From NCBI GenBank assembly GCA_030141605.1, contig JAQGDQ010000563.1:1-30000 (forward strand): DNA of 30,000 nt, in the 5' to 3' direction. Below the pieces are notes generated by a model. The model made no database searches and was not told the origin of the DNA. It saw only the letters and a program-made list of their open reading frames with translations. The translations under genes were made by a program, and so were the position numbers. This DNA is from Tubiluchus corallicola. Taxonomy: Eukaryota; Priapulida; Priapulimorpha; Priapulimorphida; Tubiluchidae. This document shows positions 9,590 to 22,400 of the stretch, piece after piece (the stretch's first letter is position 1; each line of letters starts with the position of its first letter).

Positions 9590-10171
9590 CAGTAAACAAT
9601 GTATAACTTGAACCGGTATGACTCAAATTCATGAGTGTCTCGGACAGAGCTCCTGGAACGAATTTTCCCTTTAAGAAACGTCGTGTAACTCAAACTGAAT
9701 TCCCGGTACAATTTATAAGAATCTGACTGAAATTACCCCACCTATCTCAAACAACTTCCCAAATGAGAAATCCTATGTGAAAGTGTGCACCACGTTACAA
9801 TTTTAACTACTAGTTTCTTCAAAAATGCTAAGATTTCTTGTATTACCTTAGCAGAACACTAAACACAGCATGGCTTAACAAACGTGGCTTAATGTAGATC
9901 ACAGTATTATTGCCGAATTCTATTAACCATGCTACTGAGACTACAATAGAGGTGGACCAGTCATTTTATTTTTGATTATTCATAAAACATGTTTAATATT
10001 TGATTAAATGCTCAGTTTGTCATTTTCACAGGCTGTAGTGTTACTAGTGTACTGTCCCACGTTGATGAGTGACTCAGTCTTGTTTTCTTACAAACATTGT
10101 CTAACTTGAACCCTCGCATAAGTTGAACAAAATTTCCGGTCCCGAGATGTTCGAGTCATGCATACTTACTG
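9590..10171. mobile_element. pogo/Tigger-like MITE with TA target duplication
   Basis: The left end is CAGTAAACAATGTATAACTT. The right end, read inverted, is CAGTAAGTATGCATGACTCG. Both ends continue into GAAC and are flanked by TA (9588-9589, 10172-10173). The CAGTA...AACTYGAAC ends are typical of pogo-type elements. It is 582 bp with no transposase. It lies between the ends of ACIN1 and PIGN. Confidence 0.72.
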
Positions 10172-10242
10172 TATATGACTGTATATGTGTATGTGTATTT
10201 ACTGTATATGAGAACAGTACATTGCAAACTCGCTTTCTTTAA

Positions 10243-10248
10243 TTTATT
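10243..10248 (-). terminator. Candidate PIGN poly(A) signal
   Basis: AATAAA on the minus strand lies about 40 bases past the PIGN stop codon, before the MITE that ends at 10171. Other AATAAA motifs lie further on, so the 3' UTR could be longer. Confidence 0.4.
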
Positions 10249-10288
10249 TACATGAAAGTTCTTACCTAATGTTTAACAAGTTCACATT

Positions 10289-10453
10289 CTAGTCTAACTT
10301 TTCACTTAGACTGATATGCCAACTGGTGAGTATTTTTGCTATGCAGTAAAGTAAAGCTATAAATATATTTGTTGTCAGTGCTATCACATAGTGACTTATG
10401 CTAGTTCCAATATCCAACCAACTTCCAGAATCTTGTACCATGAAGAAAAAGTG
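10289..10453 (-). CDS. PIGN: PIGN terminal coding exon
   Basis: The exon has 54 codons plus TAG. The acceptor is TTCTTCTTTTTCAG. It begins [20 protein letters not shown], then [20 protein letters not shown], and ends SLSEKLD. The HFFF...[16 protein letters not shown] block is strongly conserved in PIGN C-termini. The last helix is followed by a short cytosolic tail. A KK-type retrieval signal such as some relatives carry is not evident. Confidence 0.96.
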   Translation of the reverse strand, partial: HFFFMVQDSGSWLDIGTSISHYVIALTTNIFIALLYCIAKILTSWHISLSEKLD

Positions 10454-13400
10454 CTGAAAAAGAAGAAAAAAGAATTAAAACAGGATTCATCCTGCAACTT
10501 TGTATATAACTACCGCCCCCCCCCCCCACATTAATTTTATTCAGTTTGGCCTTCTGGAAACTGAAAATTGTACTTAAAGCAAAACCAGACCTAATCTTAA
10601 ACTGTACGTCAAAACAATCTACTTTTTAAAATAGTGAAAGGAAATATTATTTTTTTAAGAAATGACTTGCATGAAAGAATTATTACCACACAACACAATT
10701 TCGTGTTCGCGCCACTAGTTTTTTGCTGTTACATGCATTTCACCATTTACTAGTTAGACGCGTACTAGTGCCTGTATTTCGGAAACGCGTTGCACAAAAA
10801 ACAGGTGCTGTACCTGTCAGTGTGCTCGTTTGTGACGAACTGCATCGTCTAACTTTATTGGCTTCATGATAATGTTTGAAGGACAAAATGTGTGTTTTTA
10901 GACTTTCTTAGCAAAAATTATTGGGCAAAGTTTGCTTACATTGAGTATTTTCAACATTACTTTACTATAGACTCACCAATCACATGAAGTCTGACATAAT
11001 GAGAACCAATAAGAAGAGACATTACTTTACTGTAGATTCACCAATCCCATGAAGTCTGACATAATGAGAACCAGTAAGAAGAGACATTACTTTACTATAA
11101 ACTCACCAATCCCATGAAGTCTGACATAATGAGAACCAATAAGAAGAGACATTACTTTACTATAAACTCACCAATCCCATGAAGTCTGACATAATGAGAA
11201 CCAATAAGAAGAGACATTACTTTACTATAGACTCACCAATCCCATGAAGTCTGATATAATGAGAACCAATAAGAAGAGACATTACTTTACTATAAACTCA
11301 CCAATCCCATGAAGTCTGACATAATGAGAACCAATAAGAAGAGACTAGTTGTTGGTACTTTAGTTGTGACATGGATGGCATGAAATACACAGCTCACCAT
11401 TATGAATGGTATTACAACCTAAATAAACTCAAATTTAAACTACAAAATATTTATTATACAATGTTCTTTGTCACAAGTATAAAAATACAAACGGTATTGT
11501 TAGTGAAGTGGTATAGCAAATTATCAAATTATGAACAAATATACTAGTACTCAACTTATGAACAAATATACTAGTCCTCAACGAGACATTAAAAACTTCG
11601 GTCAGAATATCATCGTGATTATGTCCGTTACATCTGTTGTGGACCTTGGGGAGGCTGTTATGTCTGTTGTGGACATTGGGCAGCCCGTTACATCTGTTGT
11701 GGACATTGGGCAGCCTGTTTACATCTGTTGTGGACATTGGGCAGGCTGTTATGTCTGTTGTGGACATTGGGCAGCCCGTTACATCTGTTGTGGACATTGG
11801 GCAGCCTGTTTGCATCTGTTGTGGACATTGGGCAGGCTGTTATGTGTGTTGTGGACATTGGGCAGGCTGTTATGTGTGTTGTGGACATTGGGCAGCCCGT
11901 TACATCTGTTGTGGACATTGGGCAGCCTGTTTACATCTGTTGTGGACATTGGGCAGGCTGTTATGTGTGTTGTGGACATTGGGCAGGCTGTTATGTGTGT
12001 TGTGGACATTGGGGAGGCTGTTATGCATATTGTGGACATTGGGCAGCCCATTTACATCTGTTGTGGACATTGGGCAGCCTGTTTACATCTGTTGTGGACA
12101 TTGGGCAGGCTGTTACGTCTGTTGTGGACATTGGGCAGCCTGTTATGTGTGTTGTGGACATTGGGCAGCCTGTTTACATCTGTTGTGGACATTGAGAAGG
12201 CTGTTATGTGTATTGTGGACATTGGGCAGGCTGTTATGTGTGTTGTGGACATTGGGCAGCCTGTTTACATCTGTTGTGGACATTGGGCAACCTGTTTACA
12301 TCTGTTGTGGACATTGGGGGGTGGGCTGTTATGTCTGTTGTGGACATTGGGGAGGTTGTTATGTGTGTTGTGGACATTGGGCAGGCTGTTGTGTATTGTG
12401 GACATTGGGCAGGCAGAATTCTAAACTAACTATTTACACACCATTATGAGTGTCACTGCTGGGAAAATTAAACTTCACAAAGAACATTGACACCAGAGGA
12501 AATAAAATAATGATGTCCAAAGTAGCATTAACCAATATGTCAGTGTCCAAAGTAGCATTAACCAATATGTCAGTTTTACATACCTTCAGCATCATCAAAG
12601 CTCCCATTGTGAATGGACTGAAGACGGTAAGAAAACAGTAAACAGATGCAGGATCAAAACTGTAAATAAATACACAGTACATTATGAATAGGAATCACAT
12701 AAACAGATGCAGGATCAAAACTGTAAATAAATACACAGTACATTATGAATAGGAATCACGATCTTAAACGATAAATTGATGTACAGACAAAGTATGAATA
12801 TACTCTTATGATACAAATAGTTTCTCTTGACTAATCTATAATAGGTTATAATAGGTTATAATCTATAATCTTTCAACCGTCCATAAGTTGGCATACTGAA
12901 AATTACGTTATGACGCTTCAAAGTAGAATACACCAAAAATTGGGTCAAATGTTGACTAAATAATTGGACTTTTGTATTTTGGCATCAAATTATCAAGAAA
13001 ATGTTTAAAACATGTTAAAAATCTAACCCCCTAACCACTTTTCTGGCTAGAAACTAGTCATGGTATTATAAAAAAATTGTATTTTCAAACTCTGATAGTA
13101 GTTACTGGAAGTAGTTATTTTGCTTCGGTTTTTCTGCTGCCAAGCCAGATATTCGTCAGAAAGAGCCATCTACTGGATTTAAACATAACTGCAATGTGTT
13201 CTTGTAATGTTAAGTGTTTTGTAGAGACGCGACAAAAAACAATGGCTAACAGCGATTTTCTCAAGATTATGTTTTTCAGTGCACAGCCTGCACCTCAACT
13301 TCAATGTGGATTATCTCAACTTAGAAATAACTTAGAGTGATGAACTTGGTATCAAAATGATCCTCATGAAATGGTGATTCAGGATATGTGAATAACTAGA

Positions 13401-16400
13401 AGATTTCAGAACCATATCTAGCTTCTACATGAGGGCAACGGCGTCCCGTAATGGGTGTTTTCCCATACTCGGCGACGGCATCCCGTAACGGGTGTTTTCC
13501 CGTACTCGGCAACGGCGTCGCGTAATGGGTGTTTTCCCGTACTCGGCGACGGCATCCCGTAACGGGTGTTTTCCCGTACTCGGCGACGGCGTCCCGTAAT
13601 GCGTGTTTTCCCGTACTCGGCGACGGCATCCCGTAACGGGTGTTTTCCCGTACTCGGTGATGGCGTCCCGTAATGCGTGTTTTCCCGTACTCGGCGACGG
13701 CATCCCGTAACGGGTGTTTTCCCGTACTCGGCAACGGCGTCGCGTAATGGGCGTTTTCCCATACTCGGCGACGGCATCCCGTAACGGGTGTTTTCCCGTA
13801 CTCGGCAACGGCGTCGCGTAATGGGCGTTTTCCCGTACTCGGCGACGGCATCCCGTAATGGGCGTTTTCCCATACTCGGCGACGGCATCCCGTAACGGGT
13901 GTTTTCCCGTACTCGGCAACGGCGTCGCATAATGGGTGTTTTCCCGTACTCGGCGACGGCATCCCGTAACGGGTGTTTTCCCGTACTCGGCGACGGCGTC
14001 CCGTAATGCGTGTTTTCCCGTACTCGGCGACGGCATCCCATAATGGGTGTTTTCCCGGACTCAATTCCAGATTTTTCCAAAATTTTGAGTGAACAGCTTG
14101 TAGAAAAAACATTCTAGTTGCGCCTGGTGGGACTCCTGGAAGTGGATATATAGCTCTTTGGATGTACGGTTTTTTCGAGTCTCCTCCATCAAGAAGAGTG
14201 GCGATGAGTTGATTGGAGGTTCCATTTCGGAAGATTACCGCTTATAAAACTGCTAACGCGAAGCCATTGTTCTGACGTCATCCATTGTACTCTGACTGTT
14301 AATTTTACGTCAGTAAAAGCTGCTGCTGGCCGTGCATTATAAGTCAACACTATGTAGGATGTTCACGCATTATCGATTATAAGTGCTATTAGACATTATT
14401 GTAGCTTACCTGTTTAGGCTAGCAATGTTTCCTGTACCAAAGAAAGCAAGAGTGATGAAGAAAAGATAAAAACAGCTGCATCTCACATCAGACAGGCATA
14501 AATACCTGTTCAAGTTTTCCATTGTGTATCTTTTCTTCGGTTTAAAATCAACACTTGTCAACTGAAAACAAAAAAAAACTACTAAGTCAATTTACACAGG
14601 CACTTCAAAGAATATTATTATTAAAACGACACAATTTTTGTTAAAAACCTTAATTTACAACAGTTTAAAAAACACGTCAAAAGTTTCAACAGCAATCAGC
14701 TGTCATCATCAGTGGTATACTATACAAATAACAACCAGTTTATATATGTAAACTAAAAAGCCTTCTCTTAATGTGCAAAGTAGTTCAATTCTATTAACTT
14801 TATTTTCAAACACTTAGCTATCTGCTATCTGTGTGGTAATAATTCTTTCACGTAGGTCATTTTTGAAAAAATACTACGTTCCCCTTCAATATTCTGAAGA
14901 GTAGATTATTGTGACCTATTGTTTAAGATTGGGTCCGGTTTTGTTTTAACCTAATTCAAGAATAAAATATAAAAAATTCAAAAATTCAATGGAATACAAG
15001 ATACAATTGGAATAAGTTTCTTACTTGAGTAAAACGTGTGTCGCTGATGCGATGCTCTATGAGTAGCCAGCAGCAGAGCAGACAGCACAAGGATAAGCAG
15101 AATAGTCCTTCATAACTAAAAAATGCATCTATCAATAACAAATATGGTAAAACTATCATTTTTGGCTAAAGTTTACAATTCCCACATACAAGAAATTAGT
15201 TTGTGAAGCAGATTAGGATTAGGATTAAGGTTAGCCACATACAAAACATAACTTGTGAGTCAAACAAACCTTGACACTTGACCCGTGAACCATGACCCGT
15301 GATCGTGACATGTGAACCATGACTGTGAATCATGACCCGTGAACCACGACCCGTCAACCACAACCCATGAATTGTGACCCGTGAACCATGACTTATGAAC
15401 TATGACCTGAACCATGACCTGTGAACCATGACCCATGAACTATGACCCGTGAATCATGACCTGTGAACCATGACCCGTGATCATGACATGTGAATCATGA
15501 CCCGTGAATTGTGACATGTGAATCATGACCTGTGACCCATGACCCGTGAACCACGACCAATGAATTGTGACCTGTGAACCATGACCCATGAACCATGACC
15601 CGTGAACCATGACCCGTGAAACATGACCTGTGAACTGTGAACCATGACCCGTGAACAATGACCCGTAAAACATGACACGTGAACCATGACCCGTGATCGT
15701 GACCCGTGAACCATGGCCTGTGAACCATGACCCGTGAACCATTACCTGTGAACCATGTTGCGTGAATCATGACCTGTGAACCGTGAACCATGACCCGTGA
15801 TCGTGACATGTGAACCATGACCGTAAACCATGATCCGTGAACCATGACCCGTAAACCATGACCCGTGAACCATGACCTGTGACCCATGACCGTGAATTGT
15901 GACACATGAACATTAAATGTTGACAGAAATTGTGAAAATGACATAAAAAAAACTGCAAAACATCAACATACCTGGTACTGAGAAGTATGTAAACCATGAG
16001 CAGTGACAATAAAACCGTGAATAATCTTAGCACAACCTTTGTAGAACTTAAGAAAGGAAATAAGACTGAACTACCTACAAAATGAAAACAAACAGCGAAG
16101 TGATATGAAAAAAACGTTAAAGGAAAAGTCAACGCTTCTAGGAGGTTAGGCTTATTTCAATGTTCGCGAAAAATATTAGGATTTAGTAATGAAACTGCAA
16201 TAAGCGCCTCACGTAACTATAGTAAAGTCAGTTTAAAGTTACGATCACTTCAGGCTAGGACGCTCAAATTTCCAATACCCATTCTTCTTCCAATGACGTC
16301 ATTCGTCTTGAAGAAAAGTAGCGCACTGTCAATTTTTGTCAAAAGTGTAATAAATTTTTATAAAAGCATCAGATAGCTGATTTCGTACCATTTTTGTATA

Positions 16401-19400
16401 AACATTAGGCAAGCTACAGAAGTTTGAATTAATTTAACCAGCGAGCGCTTACGGAAAGTCTCGACGCGCTTATGAAAATTCACGAAGTCTCCCAGTTACG
16501 TCATAATTTTCAAGTGAATGGCGGCAACCACCACATCTGAGAATTTCTATTCAGAACTAGTATGTTTTAAATTTATGCTTTATAGGCAGTTCTTTGCAAA
16601 TTTCTTTGTTATAAGTTTTTAAGTTTAAGTGATAACAGTAAAATAAACATAACATACTGAGTGACTTGTTCTTTCCTTTAATGAAAAACATGTAAGAAAC
16701 TTGAAAAGAACATTTGCAAACATATAATACATGATTAACACAATATCATTGCGAAACTCACCTAAAATTGACCAACTAATGATGCTGTTGATAGGCGGTA
16801 ATCCTTGTTTATTTTTCAAACTTCGTGATGTTGACCAAACAACAATTGTTGCAACCACAATAAGCAATGCCTAAATTCAACATTCTCACATTTATTATAA
16901 TTATAAATTAAAATATAATGCTTCCCAATAAAGTTACTTTTCTGGATAAAATGTACGGATAAGAAAGTTTGTAAAAACGACAGACTTTGTTATAGTTTTG
17001 GTTTAGTTTAGTTTATACACACCTATTAGTACATAAAACAACATTCATAAAAAAATAAAAATCACTCTATGCACAGACAAATGCATAATTAAGCAAAGTC
17101 CACATAAAACAACTGAAGTTACTGAACTGTTGCCGCTGATGGTTTTGCTTTACACACGTCATGTGACGGTTGCAGTTAAGTTGCATTGCATTAAACTTAA
17201 CCTCTGACCTATAGCAACTGCTCATGCATACAATGAAACTGTGGAAAGGCTTCATTCCTCCATCGAAGAAAATTTCTTGCATCTGTTACATCTGTATTAA
17301 TAAGCTATTACTCATGTGATCACATTTTATTACCTGGATTACATTGAGAACTAGCACCTTCCTTCGCTCATTTCCAGTAATGACCGATGCCGTGACCCTG
17401 AAACAGTTTTAAAGACAATTTCACTAATGCAACTTGGAGGTTAAGAAAATGAAATTCAGCCAAAAAACAAACCAGCACCCAAATGCATACACAAAGTTTT
17501 TTCATTTGTTTAGAAAAAACCAACCAGCACCCAAATGCATACACAAAGTTTTTTCATTTTGTTTAGAAAAAACCAACCAGCACCCAAATGCATACACAAA
17601 GTTTTTTCATTTTGTTTAGAAAAAAACAAACCAGCACCCAAATGCATACACAAAGTTTTTTCATTTTGTTTAGAAAAAAACCAACCAGCACCCAAATGCA
17701 TACACAAAGTTTTTTCATTTTGTTTAGAAAAAAACCAACCAGCACCCAAATGCATACACAAAGTTTTTTCATTTTGTTTAGAAAAAAACAAACCAGCACC
17801 CAAATGCATACACAAAGTTTCTTCATTTTGTTTAGAAAAAAAACAAACCAGCACCCAAATGCATACACAAAGTTTCTTCATTTTGTTTAGAAAAAAAACA
17901 AACCAGCACCCAAATGCATACACAAAGTTTTTTCATTTTGTTTAGAAAAAACCAACCCAACCAGCACCCAAATGCATACACAAAGTTTTTTCATTTTGTT
18001 TAGAAAAAAAACAAACCAGCACCCAAATGCATACACAAAGTGTTTTCATTTGTTTAGAAAAAAACAAACCAGCACCCAAATGCATACACAAAGTTTTTTC
18101 ATTTTGTTTAGAAAAAAACAAACCAGCACCCAAATGCATACACAAAGTTTCTTCATTTTGTTTAGAAAAAAAACAAACCAGCACCCAAATGCATACACAA
18201 AGTTTCTTCATTTTGTTTAGAAAAAAAACAAACCAGCACCCAAATGCATACACAAAGTTTTTTCATTTTGTTTAGAAAAAAAACAAACCAGCACCCAAAT
18301 GCATACACAAAGTTTTTTCATTTTGTTTAGAAAAAAAACAAACCAGCACCCAAATGCATGCACAAAGTGTTTTCATTTGTTTAGAAAAAAACAAACCAGC
18401 ACCCAAATGCATACACAAAGTTTTTTCATTTTGTTTAGAAAAAAAACAAACCAGCACCCAAATGCATACACAAAGTGTTTTCATTTGTTTAGAAAAAAAC
18501 AAACCAGCACCCAAATGCATACACAAAGTTTTTTCATTTTGTTTAGAAAAAAAACAAACCAGCACCCAAATGCATACACAAAGTGTTTTCATTTTGTTTA
18601 GAAAAAAAACAAACCAGCACCCAAATGCATGCACAAAGTGTTTTCATTTGTTTAGAAAAAAAACAAACCAGCACCCAAATGCATACACAAAGTGTTTTCA
18701 TTTTGTTTAGAAAAAAAACAAACCAGCACCCAAATGCATGCACAAAGTGTTTTCATTTGTTTAGAAAAAAAACAAACCAGCACCCAAATGCATACACAAA
18801 GTGTTTCCGCGTGTTCCAAGGTCACTACTAATCATACCACCAAATGAAAACCCACATATAAGCTCCTATTCGTCTCCAAAAGATGGTCAAGCATCTATCT
18901 GTGAAGCCTTCAAAATTCAGGACCCTTTCTTGACCCTTTATTGTCCGGGGGGACAGCGGGACAGAATGCAAAATCTTATAAAAATGTCCAAAACTCTGTT
19001 ACACTGACCTAAAGAATCATTCCTGAAAGTTCGGCAGCTGTATCCAGTCAGCCCCGTTTCATCAAAATTTGGCCTTAACAGACTGGGCTATTTCTTATTT
19101 GTTTATAAATCAGACATTATATACCATATAAGAGAAATGGTTTACCTAGTTGTAACGTATGCAGTCAGGATAACAGAGATTACTCCTGTAAGAACTCTAA
19201 AAAGAACAAAATTATATTAAAGAACAACATCAAGCTTTATATATAAATGTTGAATGAATTAAGACATTTCTGTAGCATCTTACAGAAAACATTAAAGAAA
19301 AACAGGATGATTTTTGATATCCTACCCTATTTTCAAGTCCGTATACATAGTAAGTATAGTAAGGATAGTAAGTATACATTTTAACACAATTAATACTGCA

Positions 19401-22400
19401 AAAGCATTTCTGATAATTAAATAATAGATCAAAAACTATCTGTGTCACATGTGTGCCGGACATACATTCAGCTCATAACCATGGAAACCAATAACATGGT
19501 GATTTAAAGTGTTTTGGCAGTTTTGCAGCATTTTGAGTAACATGGAGCAAAATTATTAGTGCGAATTTACCATAATGAATATTCTGATTGCCTAAAGTAG
19601 TGTTAAGCTAATTTGTTTGACACCTTGCGCAATAGGGTTAGCCTGTTCCGAAGTTGACTCATTGTTAATTAGGTGATACATATTTTCTCACAATAGCAAA
19701 CGATAGAGCTTTTGCATACGGATTCAATCTGCACGGCTTCATGTAAACTCCATAAATAATTCGTCTCAACATCAGTACAGACAGGCCATGCACCGTTGTA
19801 AAATAAATTACATACTTAGATAACAGTGTTAAACTGACACTGGTGTTAAAACACGTGAAACACTTACACGAAAACAAAGTTAGAATCTCTTCCTACGACA
19901 GGCAGCAATGGAAATACTGCAGTGACTAGACAAGACACAGTCCAACCCAACACGATCTTCTACAAAATAAACCAGAACAATCAGCAATACGACATATCAA
20001 ACCATTTCAGACGTATCAGGCAGGGATGAGAATGACAAATTGGAAAAAACTCTGAAACGGGCTGGGGGTTTAGGGGCAGTGTAGGCCTCCCATGGGGGTT
20101 CAAGGGGGGCAAAGCCGCCTTGGAGCCAGCAACAAATTGCAATTTTGTGACCATAGAGAGCCTCTAAGTGGAATTAAAATATCAGTTACCTTGTTTCATG
20201 CATAATTTAAAATACCCAACTATCAAGGATACATGATACCTAATTGTCTCAAAAACGCCTAAGTACTGGCCGCTCCTATGCAAAAGTATATAAAAACTGT
20301 CTGTAATTGACTCAAATAACTCTACACAATTGATTCTATATTTTTATACATAGAGATATACACGTGGTTACACTGATGTACGTGATGTAAACAAAGTGAC
20401 GGCCTGCCAACTAGCGGTCAGCTTGTGAAACAATGTACCGGGTCTGTAAAAATTTTCTCAACGAATTTATGCGATTTACAAAAATGATACTACTGGTCTT
20501 CCAAAAACTCGGAATTCCGCGTATTCAATTCAACAGTCTGTTAATTTATATTTACACTGTAATTGTATTTTTGTGTTGAAGAAATAAATACAAATACAAA
20601 TACAATTATATAAATACAAATTTCATAATGACTTCTGGTATTTCTTTTTAAATTATGAAGTGTTTAGAGGAAAACCGGATGATCGAGTAGACATTAATTC
20701 AAAATGAAGTATGCTCTCTAAAAATATTCAAAACTAGAACAGGTTTTTTTGAAATCAAACTTAGGGATTGAATAATAATTACCTTGGATACTTAAATTTG
20801 GTTAAAATTTCAAATTTTAGCAAATCTACTAAGACTGGCAATGGTGCCTTTTTGTCAAATTTGTGTGACCGATAAATAGGTGCAGTACAGTGATAAGCAT
20901 GATCAGGAACTGCAGTGTTCGTCTGTGATGTCAGTGTAACGTAGAGCTCATTTTTGTGACATCATTTCAGCATCTTATAGAAACCTTCACTTATGCAAAC
21001 CTGCTTGACGCTCAGGGAAGATATCTATCATTGCACAAACTGTGGTTAGTTTGTGATGTAAGCAATAGCTGTGTTCGGTTGCCATTAATTAACTTTCCAA
21101 GGTAATTATTTAAATATTACAAACAAATGCAAACTTTTATAGGCAACAAAATGTATTTTCCGGACAGTAAATTAAAATTAAAATCAGATTGAGTCTAATC
21201 AATCAGCCGGTTTCCTTTAAATTATGAAAAATTACCAGATATTGTTCTTGAGAATAAGAGACCAATGGCCACAGTCCAATACAAACAAGCCCTATAGACA
21301 ATATGTGTCGATAGAAAAATGATAAAACCTACAAAACAAAACAAACTTCGAGTTACAAAACGATTTTAGAATTGAAATTAATAAAATCATAAAACACCAT
21401 ATTAATTCCCTTCATAGATATAAATTATTGCATAATGAATTAAACACAATTCAAAACTGCATCAAGCACATATAATGATTATGAATCTTACTAATGTGGC
21501 TAAGTAGCCAAAGTTGTCAAGCAGATTTAGGGAATGCTCGAATGGTAAGGGGCAGTGCACATTCGACTGTGTTAACACTTGTGTGCAAACAATATGAAAG
21601 AAAGTTTCTGGGTGTTTGAATTCTGTTAATCCAGTGAAATTTCTTCACATCGACAGAGCGGCACTGCAGTTCTGTCAGGGGCAGCTCTAGGTAGTTTCAC
21701 GTTCTAGGCAAAAAGTATTTTTAGCACCCCCCTCCTCAATGGTCAACCCCTTCCCCCCACAGTCCGAACCACACCCTCAATGTTAAATTTTTCTCGTATA
21801 ATATTATAACAAAGTGTGATGGTACCTGTGTGTTAGGCTTATACATGTATATAGTGCACTGACTAAGTGTAGTTAATTCAGAGATGAGAACAACAAATTG
21901 CAAAAAACTCTGAAACAGGCCGGGGGTTTTGGGGCCGCCTAAGCCCCCCAATGGGGTTAAGAGGCAAAGCCCCCTTGGAGCCAGTAACAAATTGCAATTT
22001 TGTGACCATAGAGAGCCTCTCAGTAGACTTAAAATATCAGTTACCTTGTTTCGTGCATAATTTAAAATACCCAACTATCAAGGATACATGATACCTGATT
22101 GTCTCAAAAACGCCTAAGTACTGGCCGCTCCTATGCAAAAGTGTATAAAAACTGTCTGCAATTGCCTCAAATAACTCTGCACAATTGATTCTATATTTTT
22201 ATACATAGAGATCTACACGTGGTTACACTGATGTACGTGATGTAAACAAAGTGACGGCCTGCCAACAAGCGGTCAGCTTGTGAAATAATGTACTGTATCC
22301 GTAAAATTTTCTCAACGAATTTATGCGATTTACAAAAATGGCACTACTGGTCTTCCAAAAACTCGGAATTCCGAGGAAAATTCTCATCCCCGAGTTAATT

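Noticed and set aside
11531-12449. Long open frames (up to 297 codons) rich in VDIGQ and CCGHWA
   Set aside because: They translate a 30/31-bp minisatellite in three plus and several minus frames at once. The region lies inside a PIGN intron and no frame shows codon constraint.
13396-14112. Minus-strand open frames up to 238 codons with VAEYGKTP repeats
   Set aside because: Three overlapping frames of a 37-bp repeat are open because the unit lacks stops, and it is intronic to PIGN on the same strand. Nothing supports a coding role.
17434-18831. Many overlapping repeat-encoded open frames on both strands
   Set aside because: They are by-products of the 54-bp unit. Single-base length changes shift the frame between units, unlike a real repeat protein.
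21736-22074. Minus-strand 112-codon open frame with a Gly/Pro-rich part
   Set aside because: It overlaps the hAT-like MITE, and the other copy at 20021 does not preserve the frame.
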